DNA of 64,000 nt, taken from NCBI RefSeq assembly GCF_009828585.1, contig NZ_WSRZ01000020.1:1-64000 (forward strand). The letters run 5' to 3'. Under the pieces are notes generated by a model. The model was not told the origin of the DNA and did no database searches. It saw only the letters and a list, made by a program, of their open reading frames with translations. Position numbers and translations under genes: made by a program. This document shows positions 49,345 through 60,682 of this stretch, piece by piece. Each line of letters opens with the position of its first letter. Position 1 is the stretch's first letter. The stretch comes from Shewanella litoralis. Lineage in GTDB: Bacteria > Pseudomonadota > Gammaproteobacteria > Enterobacterales > Shewanellaceae.

Positions 49345-49482
49345 AACACTTGCTCTCACTACACCGCGGCCAATGGCCACGATAAAAATGCATAGCGAAC
49401 GATACAATGCCTAAAGCAGTGACCTGTTCACAATGAAATCCATTAGCTTAGCTAATAGAATCGGTAGTCAAAGAAATGTTAG

Positions 49483-50079
49483 CTAACAGGTTTGAGCGTT
49501 TACGAAGAGTAAGTTTGATTCTTTCCAGGCGGAAATACGAGAAGGGCCAGATGCTGATGATAATACCCAGTCTAATTGCGGACTAAAGTTAACTTGATAG
49601 CCAATTTCCAAGCTCGGGATCGGCGGGGACACAAACTCATAAGCGAGTAAATAATTGGGATTTACTTCATCAGGTTGATGTTGAGCAAGGTTAATGTAGC
49701 GCGCAGAATATGTTGGCACATAATGGATGTCGTTTGGACTAGGTTGCGGATTGATATCAGTATTGGCACTGTCAAAACCAACATAGCCTAATAATGTTGT
49801 TTTCACATCGATTAAACGAGGATTAATGACAACGCTTGCACTGATCTCAGCGCTAAAACTGTCAATAACGTTTACTTGATTTGTAGACGCCGCGGACAAA
49901 CCACAGTTAGCCAAATGCTGAGATGGTGTGACCACACAATCGCTCAATGAAACGCTATTTAATTGTGGCGCACTAATTTGAGCCGTCGACATTATTAAGA
50001 CACGGCTATTGATAAGGAAGAGTGAACCCAACCCCACAATAAGCAACATCAGTAATATTCGAGCCCAGGGAAACGTCAT
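49483..50079 (-). CDS. Hypothetical protein with N-terminal membrane anchor
   Basis: 198 residues, not recognised. One hydrophobic segment (about 7-29) is a signal anchor or uncleaved signal; no lipobox. The rest is predicted extracytoplasmic, rich in Ser/Asn/Val/Pro, with three cysteines (two in the segment CVVTPSQHLANC near 48-59, one as the last residue). A clear TAAGGTAT ribosome site and normal codon use support a real gene. It lies about 140 bases upstream of secD in the same direction, so it may be cotranscribed; there is no known link. Confidence 0.7.
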   Translation of the reverse strand: MTFPWARILLMLLIVGLGSLFLINSRVLIMSTAQISAPQLNSVSLSDCVVTPSQHLANCGLSAASTNQVNVIDSFSAEISASVVINPRLIDVKTTLLGYVGFDSANTDINPQPSPNDIHYVPTYSARYINLAQHQPDEVNPNYLLAYEFVSPPIPSLEIGYQVNFSPQLDWVLSSASGPSRISAWKESNLLFVNAQTC

Positions 50080-50235
50080 TTATACCTTAACGCATGAGTG
50101 TCTATGTACATTTTAGTCAACCGACGGTTGTTTTAAGCCGATAGCACAATCAAAATGTAACCATAATGTAAAGTGTGTTGATAGTAGCGATACACTCAAT
50201 ATTGCGCAAATGAATTCTTATACATGTAGTAATAA

Positions 50236-50267
50236 AAAAACACTTACTGTGAGCAGTAAGTGTTTTT
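50236..50267 (-). terminator. Terminator after greA
   Basis: Perfect 12-bp stem AAACACTTACTG (50238-50249) / CAGTAAGTGTTT (50254-50265), TGAG loop; long T tract on the - strand side. Confidence 0.88.
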
Positions 50268-50325
50268 AGTCAATCGCATAATTTAAAAAACGTAAAATGC
50301 AGCTTTAACGGCTGATTACGTGCCA

Positions 50326-50802
50326 TTAAATATATTGTACAGACATGATTTCGTAGTCAGTTAAGCCACCCGGCGTAGTGATTGACACTTCATCGCCTTC
50401 ACTTTTACCAATTAATCCACGCGCAATCGGTGAATTAACTGAAATGAGGTTTTGCTTAATGTCTGCTTCATCATCGCCCACAATACGGTAGGTCATTTCA
50501 GCGTCTGTATCGATGTTTAAAATCGTAACGGTTGTGCCGAAAATAACTCGCCCCGTGTTTTGCATACTCTGTACATCAATAATTTGGGCATTAGAAAGCT
50601 TGCCTTCAATATCACGAATACGCGCTTCACAAATACCTTGTTCTTCACGTGCTGCATGATACTCAGCGTTTTCTTTTAAATCGCCTAATTCACGAGCCGA
50701 TGCGATGGCTTCTGTAATCTTTGGACGGCGATCAAATTTTAAAATTTCCAGTTCTTTACGCAATTGATCTGCGCCAACGACTGTCATTGGAACCTTACTC
50801 AT
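50326..50802 (-). CDS. greA: Transcription elongation factor GreA
   Basis: 158 residues, full length. Enters the RNA polymerase secondary channel and stimulates transcript cleavage at backtracked complexes. N-terminal coiled coil (about 8-75) with [12 protein letters not shown] and the acidic tip (DLKENAEY), then an FKBP-like C-terminal domain. GGAGACAAAG upstream. Separate transcription unit from carB, which ends in its own terminator. Confidence 0.96.
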   Translation of the reverse strand: MSKVPMTVVGADQLRKELEILKFDRRPKITEAIASARELGDLKENAEYHAAREEQGICEARIRDIEGKLSNAQIIDVQSMQNTGRVIFGTTVTILNIDTDAEMTYRIVGDDEADIKQNLISVNSPIARGLIGKSEGDEVSITTPGGLTDYEIMSVQYI

Positions 50803-50985
50803 AATGTCTTTGTCTCCTTTAAAAACAAAAGCATCCCGTGTTAGCTAATGCCAACACAGTGAAAATTCAATTGGAAATACGCAATCGAGTTTGGTTGCGT
50901 CTTTGGGATGCATCTCTTCGATGATTGCAGACAGCTTACCTAAGCTTTTAACGACTTGCTAGTGGTCCATCATCAAAATGTCATA

Positions 50986-51014
50986 AAAAAGGTCGCCATA
51001 TGGCGACCTTTTAG
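50986..51014 (-). terminator. Terminator after carB
   Basis: Perfect palindrome AAAGGTCGCCA-TA-TGGCGACCTTT (50988-51011) with six A before it, hence a T tract on the - strand. Confidence 0.88.
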
Positions 51015-51027
51015 TACGCTTTATGGT

Positions 51028-54000
51028 TTAGCCAACAATACGCTTATGTAGCTCTTGTACCGAACTCACTTTTACGCGGTCATCGGCAGCGTGCGCAAGG
51101 CAAGTTGCAAATGCAGCGTTAAGTGTGGTGGTGTAATTCACTTTATAACGTAATGCACCGCGGCGAATTTGACGCGAGTCTTCAATTGCTTGACGACCTT
51201 CGGTGGTATTAACGATGTAAGTGTATTCACCATTTTTGATACGGTCTAAAATGTGCGGACGGCCTTCATGTACCTTGTTAACTAAACGTGGATTAATACC
51301 CGCTTCGCCCAAGATAATGGCAGTACCGTGAGTCGCATCAATTTCGTAGCCTAATTCAATCAGCTTAGACGCTAAATCGGCGACACGTTTTTTATCGCTG
51401 TTACGTACAGACAATAACGCGCGACCTGATTTTGGCACTTCAGATGTAGCACCAAGCTGAGCTTTTGCATACGCTTCTGCAAACGTATCGCCCACGCCCA
51501 TGACTTCGCCTGTTGAGCGCATTTCAGGGCCTAACAATGGATCAACACCTGGGAATTTATTAAATGGCAATACCACTTCTTTAACCGAGAAATACGGTGG
51601 AATCACTTCTTTAGTAAAGTTTTGTGCTTTTAAGCTTTGACCGGCCATAACACGTGCAGCGATTTTAGCTAACGGTACACCAGTGGCTTTTGACACAAAC
51701 GGCACAGTACGTGCGGCGCGAGGGTTAACTTCAATCATATAGATTTCGTTATCTTTTACCGCAAACTGCACGTTCATTAAACCAACTACGCCGAGTTCAA
51801 AAGCAAGTTTTGTCACTTGATCACGCATTCTGGCCTGAATATCGGCACTTAATGTGTAAGGCGGTAAAGAACAACCAGAGTCACCTGAGTGCACACCGGC
51901 TTGTTCAATGTGTTCCATGATAGCGCCAACCACCACAGTTTCACCATCACATACCGCATCAATATCCACTTCAATTGCGTCATCTAAGAAGTGATCAAGT
52001 AACACTGGTGATGCGTTAGACACTTTAACGGCTTCGTTGAAATAACGTAGCAAGTCTTGTTGGTCATATACGATTTCCATCGCACGGCCGCCCAACACAT
52101 AAGATGGACGAACCACTAACGGATAACCAATTTTTTCAGCTTCAATCACTGCACTTTCAACCGTGGTTACGGTCGCATTTTGTGGCTGTTTCATGTTTAA
52201 ACGCTGGATCGCTTGTTGAAAACGTTCGCGGTCTTCTGCACGGTCGATTGCATCTGGGCTAGTACCAATAATCGGTACACCAGCAGCTTCAAGGGCACGA
52301 GCAAGTTTTAGTGGCGTTTGGCCGCCGTATTGCACAATGACACCTTTTGGCTTTTCGATACGCACAATTTCAAGTACGTCTTCTAGGGTTACTGGCTCAA
52401 AATACAAACGGTCAGACGTGTCGTAATCGGTTGATACGGTTTCAGGGTTACAGTTAACCATAATGGTTTCGTAACCGTCTTCACGTAATGCAAGGGCTGC
52501 ATGAACACAGCAATAATCAAACTCGATACCCTGGCCAATACGGTTTGGGCCACCACCTAACACCATGATTTTGTCACGGTTTGATGGATTAGCTTCACAT
52601 TCTTCTTCGTACGTTGAGTACATGTAAGCAGTGTCTGTTGAGAACTCAGCAGCACAAGTATCTACACGCTTATATACAGGGAAGATTTCATGACGGTGGC
52701 GTAATTTACGAACTTCAGCATCGCTAACACCTAATACATCAGCAAGTCGTGCATCAGCAAAACCTTTACGCTTTAACTTACGTAAAATGTCTTCGTTTAA
52801 ACCCGACATGCCTAATTCCGCCACTTTGGCTTCATCTGCAATAAGGTCTTCAATTTGAATTAAGAACCAGTGATCAATATTGGTCAACTTGAAGATTTCA
52901 TCGCGCGATAAACCCGCACGGAATGCATCAGCAATGTACCAAATACGGTCGCAGCCAGGCTCTTTAAGCTCAAGACGAATGCGCTGTAAACCTTCTGCAG
53001 ACTTATAATCAACGATGGAGTCAAAGCCATTACGTCCAACTTCAAGACCACGAAGCGCTTTTTGTAACGATTCTTGGAAAGTACGGCCAATGGCCATGAC
53101 TTCGCCAACCGATTTCATTTGCGTGGTTAAACGGTCATTAGCACCGGCAAATTTCTCAAAGTTAAAACGCGGCACTTTGGTTACAACATAGTCAATGGCT
53201 GGCTCAAACGATGCAGGTGTTTTACCGCCAGTAATGTCGTTGCTTAACTCATCTAAAGTAAAACCAACCGCTAACTTGGCAGCAATTTTTGCAATAGGGA
53301 AACCTGTGGCTTTAGAGGCTAATGCAGATGAGCGCGATACACGCGGGTTCATCTCAATAATCACCATTCGGCCGGTATTAGGGCAAATACCAAACTGCAC
53401 GTTTGAACCGCCCGTTTCAACACCAATTTCACGCAGTACTGCTAAAGAAGCATTACGCATAATTTGGTATTCTTTATCGGTTAAGGTTTGTGCAGGAGCG
53501 ACGGTAATCGAGTCACCAGTGTGCACACCCATTGGGTCAAAGTTTTCGATAGCACATACGATAATACAGTTATCGTTGCGGTCACGAACCACTTCCATTT
53601 CGTATTCTTTCCAACCGATTAGCGATTCATCTATCAATAATTCGTTGGTTGGCGACAAGTCTAGGCCTTGAGAACAAATCTCTTCAAACTCTTCCTTGTT
53701 GTAAGCAATACCACCGCCACTGCCACCCATAGTGAAAGAAGGACGAATAATACACGGGAAACCCACCATGTCTAATACGCCGTAAGCTTCTTCCATTGTG
53801 TGTGCAATACCTGCTCGTGGGCAGTCCAAACCAATGGCTTTCATTGCTTTGTCAAAACGGCTACGGTCTTCAGCTTTATCAATTGCATCTGCCGTAGCGC
53901 CAATCATTTCAACGTTAAATTCTGCGAGTACGCCCATTTCTTCAAGCTTGAGCGCGCAGTTTAATGCAGTTTGTCCACCCATCGTTGGTAGAATCGCATC

Positions 54001-54249
54001 TGGACGTTCTTTAGCAATAATGTTGCGTACCACTTCCCAATGAATCGGCTCAATGTAAGTTGCATCGGCCATTTCAGGGTCAGTCATGATGGTGGCTGGA
54101 TTAGAGTTCACCAGAATAACGCGATAGCCTTCTTCACGAAGGGCTTTACAGGCTTGCGCACCTGAATAATCAAACTCACATGCCTGACCAATGACAATTG
54201 GGCCGGCACCGAGAATTAGAATACTTTTAATATCTGTACGTTTTGGCAT
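51028..54249 (-). CDS. carB: Carbamoyl-phosphate synthase large subunit
   Basis: 1073 residues. Makes carbamoyl phosphate from bicarbonate, ATP and glutamine-derived ammonia for arginine and pyrimidines. Two homologous ATP-grasp halves (about 1-400 and 553-935), an oligomerisation region between and an MGS-like allosteric domain at the C-terminus (about 936-1073). Signatures [17 protein letters not shown] and [16 protein letters not shown] begin the halves. The start is ATG 54249 (MPKRTDIKS); 30 more codons upstream in the open frame overlap carA and do not belong. Confidence 0.98.
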   Translation of the reverse strand: MPKRTDIKSILILGAGPIVIGQACEFDYSGAQACKALREEGYRVILVNSNPATIMTDPEMADATYIEPIHWEVVRNIIAKERPDAILPTMGGQTALNCALKLEEMGVLAEFNVEMIGATADAIDKAEDRSRFDKAMKAIGLDCPRAGIAHTMEEAYGVLDMVGFPCIIRPSFTMGGSGGGIAYNKEEFEEICSQGLDLSPTNELLIDESLIGWKEYEMEVVRDRNDNCIIVCAIENFDPMGVHTGDSITVAPAQTLTDKEYQIMRNASLAVLREIGVETGGSNVQFGICPNTGRMVIIEMNPRVSRSSALASKATGFPIAKIAAKLAVGFTLDELSNDITGGKTPASFEPAIDYVVTKVPRFNFEKFAGANDRLTTQMKSVGEVMAIGRTFQESLQKALRGLEVGRNGFDSIVDYKSAEGLQRIRLELKEPGCDRIWYIADAFRAGLSRDEIFKLTNIDHWFLIQIEDLIADEAKVAELGMSGLNEDILRKLKRKGFADARLADVLGVSDAEVRKLRHRHEIFPVYKRVDTCAAEFSTDTAYMYSTYEEECEANPSNRDKIMVLGGGPNRIGQGIEFDYCCVHAALALREDGYETIMVNCNPETVSTDYDTSDRLYFEPVTLEDVLEIVRIEKPKGVIVQYGGQTPLKLARALEAAGVPIIGTSPDAIDRAEDRERFQQAIQRLNMKQPQNATVTTVESAVIEAEKIGYPLVVRPSYVLGGRAMEIVYDQQDLLRYFNEAVKVSNASPVLLDHFLDDAIEVDIDAVCDGETVVVGAIMEHIEQAGVHSGDSGCSLPPYTLSADIQARMRDQVTKLAFELGVVGLMNVQFAVKDNEIYMIEVNPRAARTVPFVSKATGVPLAKIAARVMAGQSLKAQNFTKEVIPPYFSVKEVVLPFNKFPGVDPLLGPEMRSTGEVMGVGDTFAEAYAKAQLGATSEVPKSGRALLSVRNSDKKRVADLASKLIELGYEIDATHGTAIILGEAGINPRLVNKVHEGRPHILDRIKNGEYTYIVNTTEGRQAIEDSRQIRRGALRYKVNYTTTLNAAFATCLAHAADDRVKVSSVQELHKRIVG

Positions 54250-54271
54250 TGCGTCGTCTACTCCCAGATAA

Positions 54272-55417
54272 TTACTTAGCGTGCTGACGGTATTGTTCAA
54301 TAAGCTCGATAAAATGATCGAACAACGGTGCGGCATCATTTGGACCAGGGCTTGCTTCAGGGTGTCCCTGGAAGCTAAACGCAGGTTTATCGGTTAAGTG
54401 AATACCTTGAAGCGAACCATCAAATAATGACTTATGAGTCACCTTAATATTGGCAGGTAAAGTGGTTTCATCTGCAGCAAAACCGTGGTTTTGGCTGGTG
54501 ATCATCACATTGCCTTTTTCAATATTACTCACAGGGTGGTTTGCACCATGGTGACCAAATTTCATTTTTAAGGTTTTCGCGCCAGACGCTAATGCCAGCA
54601 ATTGGTGACCTAAACAAATACCAAAAACAGGAACTTCTGTTTTTAAGATTTGTTGAATGGCTTCAATTGCGTAGTCACATGGCTCTGGGTCGCCAGGACC
54701 ATTTGACAAGAAGACCCCGTCTGGGTTCATCGCCAGTACTTCTGCAGCAGAGGTTTTTGCAGGCACAACCGTGACATCACAACCACGGTCAACAAGCATG
54801 CGTAAAATATTTCGTTTTACACCATAATCGTAAGCCACAACTTTGTATTTAAGCTCAGACTCTGGCGTATCAGACGGTAAACCACCGACTAATTTCCAGC
54901 TACCACTACGCCATTGATAGGCTTTATCGGTAGTCACTTCTTTTGCTAAATCCATGCCTTTTAAACCAGGGAACGCTTTTGCTTCCGCCAGGGCTTTTGC
55001 TTCGTCTAGGTCTCCCACCATAATACAACCGGCTTGAGCCCCTTTTTCACGCAAAATTCGAGTTAGTTTGCGAGTATCTATATCCGCAATCCCGACAACA
55101 TTATTCGCTTTTAAATAATCGCTTAATGATTGTTGATTCCGGAAATTACTCGCCATAAGCGGTAAGTCACGAATGATTAAGCCACATGCATGAACCGAAT
55201 CCGATTCTGTGTCTTCATCATTGGTCCCTGTGTTACCGATGTGAGGATAGGTTAATGTTACTATTTGGCGTGAATATGAAGGATCCGTAAGAATCTCTTG
55301 GTATCCTGTCATTGAAGTATTAAATACTACTTCACCAACAGAGATGCCTGTAGCACCAATTGCGGTGCCAGAGAATACGGTTCCATCTTCGAGTACGAGT
55401 AAGGCAGACTGTGTCAA
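54272..55417 (-). CDS. carA: Carbamoyl-phosphate synthase small subunit
   Basis: 381 residues. Glutaminase subunit. Class I amidotransferase triad: Cys in [13 protein letters not shown] (near 268), His and Glu in [11 protein letters not shown] (near 352). N-terminal CPSase_sm_chain domain (1-140). TTG start codon, with GGAGG six bases upstream; E. coli carA is also reported to start with TTG, so the rare codon seems conserved. Operon with carB, 22 bases between. Confidence 0.97.
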   Translation of the reverse strand: MTQSALLVLEDGTVFSGTAIGATGISVGEVVFNTSMTGYQEILTDPSYSRQIVTLTYPHIGNTGTNDEDTESDSVHACGLIIRDLPLMASNFRNQQSLSDYLKANNVVGIADIDTRKLTRILREKGAQAGCIMVGDLDEAKALAEAKAFPGLKGMDLAKEVTTDKAYQWRSGSWKLVGGLPSDTPESELKYKVVAYDYGVKRNILRMLVDRGCDVTVVPAKTSAAEVLAMNPDGVFLSNGPGDPEPCDYAIEAIQQILKTEVPVFGICLGHQLLALASGAKTLKMKFGHHGANHPVSNIEKGNVMITSQNHGFAADETTLPANIKVTHKSLFDGSLQGIHLTDKPAFSFQGHPEASPGPNDAAPLFDHFIELIEQYRQHAK

Positions 55418-55519
55418 CGCGACCTCCAGAAAAGAGCCAAGCCACTGAAATTATGTGTTTTTATTTTGCACTAAGATACCAATTTCCGTGTCATTACGAA
55501 ATTTTGACAAATTCTGACG

Positions 55520-55548
55520 ATTATATAAGAAATTGGTAATAGCGTCTA
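55520..55548 (-). promoter_or_regulatory. Promoter of carAB
   Basis: - strand TAGACG (55543-55548), 17-base spacer, perfect TATAAT (55520-55525). The transcript would carry a leader of about 95 bases before carA. I looked for ARG-box-type sites and found none convincing. Confidence 0.6.
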
Positions 55549-55569
55549 TATTATGCTGGATTGTTTTCA

Positions 55570-55597
55570 AAAAAAAACACCACGAATGGTGTTTTTC
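55570..55597 (-). terminator. Terminator after dapB
   Basis: AAACACCA / TGGTGTTT stem around a CGAA loop (55575-55594), with nine A before it, giving a - strand T tract. It ends just upstream of the carA promoter. Confidence 0.85.
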
Positions 55598-55601
55598 ATT
55601 G

Positions 55602-56483
<882 letters not shown>

Positions 56484-56487
56484 TGTG

Positions 56488-57105
56488 TTAGATAATGTCT
56501 AACAACTCAACTTCGAATACCAAAGCTGAGTATGGCGGGATTGAAGCACCCGCGCCACGCTCACCGTAAGCTAAGTGGTGTGGTACATATAATTTAAGCT
56601 TAGTCCCTACTGGCATTAACTGAAGTGCTTCAGTCCAACCAGCGATAACACCAGATACTGGGAATTCTGCAGGCTGACCACGAGTCACTGAACTGTCGAA
56701 CACGTCACCATTAAGGAAAGTACCGTGGTAATGAGTACGTACAGTAGAATCATATGTTGGCTTTTCGCCATCACCTTGTACTAATACTTCATATTGAAGA
56801 CCAGACTCAGTAACTGTTACGCCGTCACGCTTAGCGTTTTCAGCTAAAAATGCATCACCTTCTGCGGTAGCGGCTGCAGCTGCAGACTCTTGCGCTTCTT
56901 GTAAACGACGGCTAATTTCAGTAAAAGCAACTTGTAACTCTTCCATTGTTACTTGGCTTTCTTTACCGGCAAATGCATCAGCAAGACCAGCTTGAACAGC
57001 AGGGATATCAATACCTTCAAAAGAGTTTGCAGCTAGTTGCTCGCCCATTTGACGACCTACACCGTAGCTTGCATGCTGTTCCATAGTGCTGAACAAATCT
57101 GACAT
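56488..57105 (-). CDS. fklB: FKBP-type peptidyl-prolyl isomerase (FklB-like)
   Basis: 205 residues (E. coli FklB 206). No signal peptide. An N-terminal helical dimerisation domain (1-95) is followed by an FKBP domain (about 105-205), with VRTHYHGTFLNGDVFDSS (in part THYHGTF, DVFDSS), the active-site pocket residues in VIAGWTEALQLMPVG, and the GAGASIPPYSALVFEVELL end. Speeds proline isomerisation of folding proteins. Confidence 0.94.
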   Translation of the reverse strand: MSDLFSTMEQHASYGVGRQMGEQLAANSFEGIDIPAVQAGLADAFAGKESQVTMEELQVAFTEISRRLQEAQESAAAAATAEGDAFLAENAKRDGVTVTESGLQYEVLVQGDGEKPTYDSTVRTHYHGTFLNGDVFDSSVTRGQPAEFPVSGVIAGWTEALQLMPVGTKLKLYVPHHLAYGERGAGASIPPYSALVFEVELLDII

Positions 57106-57186
57106 AATAAAGTTTCTCTCAATAATTCATTAAAAATTCGCACAAGAGTTTATCACAATAATTAACGCTCATGTTGGCAAAAAACG

Positions 57187-57993
57187 TTATTTAACTTGAG
57201 CAATTTTACACTCAGTCAAAGACTGTTTTCTTGCCTGTGTATAAAGTGGCATCACTTGATCCTGTGCCGCTTGTAAGTCTTCAATACGATGGCTATGAGA
57301 CGGGTGCGTTGACAGTAACTCAGGCCCTTGTGCCCCACCGGCTTTGGCCATGTTTTGCCATAAATTTATGCTCTGTGCAGGATTAAAGCCTGCCTTGGCC
57401 ATTAACTCTAAGCCCACAATATCGGCCTCTGATTCTTGATTGCGGCCAAAAGGTAAAATAATCCCCACATTGGCGCCTAATCCCAGTGCTGCCATGTATA
57501 AGTCTTTATTGGCTACGCCAGACACACCAATCGCAGCATCGGCCACTTGCATCCCTAAACCGGTGAGTTGTGCGCGTGACACCTGCTCGTTACCATGTTG
57601 TGCTAATACATGCGCAACTTCATGACCCATTACGGTCGCAAGTTGATCTTGATTACTGGCCACTTTCAGTAGACCTGTGTAAACCCCAATGTGCCCCCCC
57701 GGTAGCGCAAAAGCATTAACCTGGTCGGATTCGAACAAGACGACATCCCATTGCAAAGATTGATCAGGCAAAACGGCAACAATGCGTTTTGCAACACAAT
57801 TAACGTAGTCTGTTTGCGCTTTATTTTGACTGATTTTCTCGCTTTGCTTCATGGTGTCAAACGACTGTGCACCCATCTGCTGCATTTGCGCATCAGAAAA
57901 CAATAAGGTTTGCCCACGTCCGGTCGGGGATTGGTTATTAACACATCCCGCCAATAATGCTGATACTACTAAGGCTAGTGCAATCGGTTTCAT
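57187..57993 (-). CDS. M48-family metalloprotease lipoprotein
   Basis: 268 residues from ATG 57993 with AAAGGACG upstream. Lipobox LLAGC gives a lipid-anchored cysteine near residue 18. Zinc site HEVAH (near 130, in GHEVAHVLAQHG) and the third ligand in ESEADIVGLELM (near 190) are intact. Resembles the periplasmic LoiP/YggG and YcaL proteases involved in outer-membrane quality control. Substrate unknown. Confidence 0.9.
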   Translation of the reverse strand: MKPIALALVVSALLAGCVNNQSPTGRGQTLLFSDAQMQQMGAQSFDTMKQSEKISQNKAQTDYVNCVAKRIVAVLPDQSLQWDVVLFESDQVNAFALPGGHIGVYTGLLKVASNQDQLATVMGHEVAHVLAQHGNEQVSRAQLTGLGMQVADAAIGVSGVANKDLYMAALGLGANVGIILPFGRNQESEADIVGLELMAKAGFNPAQSINLWQNMAKAGGAQGPELLSTHPSHSHRIEDLQAAQDQVMPLYTQARKQSLTECKIAQVK

Positions 57994-58098
57994 GGTATCG
58001 TCCTTTAACATGTATTGAGCCAAACTCAACCCTTAATCTGTTTATTTTATACTATTACTGAGGGCAATGGCACCACAGCAATGAGCGCTTAAGCGGGG

Positions 58099-59331
58099 TT
58101 ATCGCGAAGATTTACGCTTACTAAAATCACTAATACTTCGTTTATTTGCCGTACGGCGGTTGGCTTGTTTATCGCGTGGCGCACGTTTGCTGTTATCACT
58201 AACGGCTTTATCTGTAACAGCAAAACCGCTAAGTTCATTTAACGGTAATGCTTGTGCAGTGAGGATTCTTATCGCGTCTAGGTAATCCATTTCGGCATGG
58301 CTCACTAACGATACAGCAACACCACTAAGCCCTGCTCGCGCCGTACGTCCTATACGGTGCACATATACAGAGGCTTGTGGTGGTAAGGTCATATTAATCA
58401 CGACAGGTAGTGCATCAATATGAATACCACGCGCGAGCACATCGGTAGCCACTAAGACATTAAGTTGCTTATTTTTGAACAAGGCTAATGTTTGGCTACG
58501 CAGCGTTTGCTCTTTATCGCCGTGCAATGCTGCACAGCTAATACCAGCCTTAAGCAGTTTTTTACATAATCCATCGGCATCATCTTTGGCATTAACAAAA
58601 ACCAAAACTTGTTGCCATTGATTTTTCGTAATGAGCTGAATTAACGCCTGGGCTTTGCTGCCTTTATTGACGTGGTAAAGCGTCTGAGCAATATCATCTA
58701 CTGCACTGTTCAATGCCTGAGCTTCAATACGCAGGCTTTTTGTTGATAAGAGTTGCTCAGCTAATTCATTTAATGCCGTTGGCATGGTGGCCGAAAACAA
58801 TAATCGCTGCCCAGCGGGCAGTGCTGTAATGATGGCCTTAATGTCATTAATAAAGCCCATATCAAGTAACCTGTCGGCTTCATCGAGTATCAAGCTTTGC
58901 ACATTACTACATTGAATTACACCTTGTTGTATTAACGCCAGCAAACGCCCTGGAGTGGCCACAATCACATTAGCGGGCATGCTTAATCGTTCAATTTGCA
59001 ATTCAATCACTTCACCACCACACATTACATCAACTTGCAGATGTAATGGGTTAGCTAATGGGGTTAAGTTTTGCATAACCTGAGTGGCAAGTTCTCTCGT
59101 TGGCACCACAACTAGCGTTGATAAACCTGAAATACCTTGCTGACTCATTCGCTGCAAAATAGGCAAACCATAAGCATAGGTTTTGCCGCTACCCGTTTGC
59201 GCTAAAGCCAATACATCCTGGCCATTCAATATGGCCGGGATCGCCACTTGTTGAATACGACTTGGCTCAGTAATACTGGCTGGTAATGCTTTCAATAGCG
59301 TAGCGCTGAGTGAGAATTGAGAAAATAACAT
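58099..59331 (-). CDS. DEAD-box RNA helicase, RhlE-like
   Basis: 410 residues. Motifs in order: Q motif (PSRIQQVAIP), I AQTGSGKT, Ia PTRELA, II DEAD (near 150), III SAT, V ATDVLARGIH, VI HRIGRTARAG. A short basic tail (KRAPRDKQANRRTANKR) follows the two RecA domains, as in RhlE-type helicases of ribosome assembly or mRNA decay. It lies downstream of dnaJ, separated by a terminator. Confidence 0.93.
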   Translation of the reverse strand: MLFSQFSLSATLLKALPASITEPSRIQQVAIPAILNGQDVLALAQTGSGKTYAYGLPILQRMSQQGISGLSTLVVVPTRELATQVMQNLTPLANPLHLQVDVMCGGEVIELQIERLSMPANVIVATPGRLLALIQQGVIQCSNVQSLILDEADRLLDMGFINDIKAIITALPAGQRLLFSATMPTALNELAEQLLSTKSLRIEAQALNSAVDDIAQTLYHVNKGSKAQALIQLITKNQWQQVLVFVNAKDDADGLCKKLLKAGISCAALHGDKEQTLRSQTLALFKNKQLNVLVATDVLARGIHIDALPVVINMTLPPQASVYVHRIGRTARAGLSGVAVSLVSHAEMDYLDAIRILTAQALPLNELSGFAVTDKAVSDNSKRAPRDKQANRRTANKRSISDFSKRKSSR

Positions 59332-59385
59332 TGATAACGCCTAATAATGACTACGAACTGAAGATGGCCTATTGTACACGTCAAT

Positions 59386-59420
59386 AAAAAAGGCTGCTTA
59401 CCAAAGTAAGCAGCCTTTCA
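59386..59420 (-). terminator. Terminator after dnaJ
   Basis: AAGGCTGCTTAC / GTAAGCAGCCTT stem (59390-59417) with a CAAA-type loop and - strand T tract. It separates the dnaKJ operon from the helicase gene. Confidence 0.88.
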
Positions 59421-59440
59421 TAGTCGCTAAGAGGTTGCGA

Positions 59441-60571
59441 TTAACTGTTTAAGTCTTGAAAGAACTTTTTTACGCCATCAAAAAAACCTTCAGCTTTTGG
59501 GCTGTGCTTTTTTGATTCGCCAGTTAATGTCGCTTCAAACTCACGCAACAATTCTTTTTGTTTCTCATTCAAGTTAACCGGAGTTTCCATCACCACTTTA
59601 CACAGCAAGTCACCTACTGCGTGGCTGCGGACCGACTTAACACCTTTACCGCGTAAACGGAACATACGCCCAGTTTGGGTTTCTGTTGGTATTTTAAGGC
59701 TCACTTTACCATCAAGTGTTGGTACTTCAATTTCGCCGCCCAAAGCCGCTTTACTAAATGAAATAGGCACTTCACAGTATAAGTTGTTAGCATCACGGGT
59801 AAAGATTGCGTGTTCACGCACACTGACCTGAACGTATAAATCACCAGGAGGTGCACCAAACTCGCCCGCTTCACCTTCACCAGTTAAACGAATACGGTCA
59901 CCGGTATCAACCCCAGCAGGAATTTTAACAGACAGCGTTTTGCTCTTTTCAACACGGCCTTCACCATGACATTTACCGCATGGGTCTTTGATAATTTTAC
60001 CGCGACCATGACAGGTAGGACAGGCTTGCTGCACCGCAAAAAAGCCTTGGCGCATTTGCACTTGGCCTTGGCCATGACAGGTACCACATGTGGTCGCCGA
60101 ACTGCCTTTTTTAGCACCGCTGCCATCACACAGATCACACGCGGCCAGTGTTGGAATACGTAACTCTTTCGTTAAGCCACGTACGGCTTCTTCTAATGAC
60201 AATTCTAGGTTGTAACGTAAATCGCTGCCGCGTGCAGCTTGTCGTTGCCCGCCACCACGACGACCGCCACCAAAGATGTCACCGAATACGTCGCCAAAGA
60301 TATCGCCGAAATCACCTTGACCACCGCCGTGTCCACCACGATTAGGATCAACACCGGCATGACCAAATTGATCATAAGCCGCTTTCTTGTCACTGTCGGT
60401 TAAAATTTCGTACGCTTCTTTAATTTCTTTAAAGCTGGCTTCAGCGGCTTTGTCACCCGGATTACGATCTGGGTGAAACTTCATCGCTAAGCGCTTGTAC
60501 GCTTTTTTAATTTCGCGTTCACTGGTGTCACGTCCAACACCGAGAACTTCGTAATAATCACGCTTTGACAT
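59441..60571 (-). CDS. dnaJ: Chaperone DnaJ
   Basis: 376 residues (E. coli 376). Hsp40 co-chaperone, stimulates DnaK ATPase. J domain (5-70) with HPD (near 33); Gly-rich region (75-115); four CxxCxGxG zinc repeats (about 145-210, [32 protein letters not shown]); C-terminal substrate domains. Second gene of the dnaKJ operon. Confidence 0.98.
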   Translation of the reverse strand: MSKRDYYEVLGVGRDTSEREIKKAYKRLAMKFHPDRNPGDKAAEASFKEIKEAYEILTDSDKKAAYDQFGHAGVDPNRGGHGGGQGDFGDIFGDVFGDIFGGGRRGGGQRQAARGSDLRYNLELSLEEAVRGLTKELRIPTLAACDLCDGSGAKKGSSATTCGTCHGQGQVQMRQGFFAVQQACPTCHGRGKIIKDPCGKCHGEGRVEKSKTLSVKIPAGVDTGDRIRLTGEGEAGEFGAPPGDLYVQVSVREHAIFTRDANNLYCEVPISFSKAALGGEIEVPTLDGKVSLKIPTETQTGRMFRLRGKGVKSVRSHAVGDLLCKVVMETPVNLNEKQKELLREFEATLTGESKKHSPKAEGFFDGVKKFFQDLNS

Positions 60572-60617
60572 AGTGTTCTGTTTCTCGAAGGTATGAGTAA
60601 GTCGCTAAACTTAATTT

Positions 60618-60657
60618 ATACAAACGGGCGTGTGAGGATAACCCCAACGCCCGCTTC
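60618..60657 (-). promoter_or_regulatory. Hairpin between dnaK and dnaJ
   Basis: - strand CGGGCGT ... ACGCCCG (60647-60653 with 60625-60631) with inner GGGG/CCTC pairs, tail TTTGT. Could be a partial terminator or an RNA-processing or stability site that sets the DnaK:DnaJ ratio. Confidence 0.5.
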
Positions 60658-60682
60658 AATGGTAACTAACTGAAATGGTTAA

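Noticed and set aside
55418-55600. ARG boxes or a pyrimidine attenuator in front of carA
   Set aside because: The leader holds no convincing paired ARG boxes, and the only terminator (55570-55597) lies upstream of the promoter and serves dapB.
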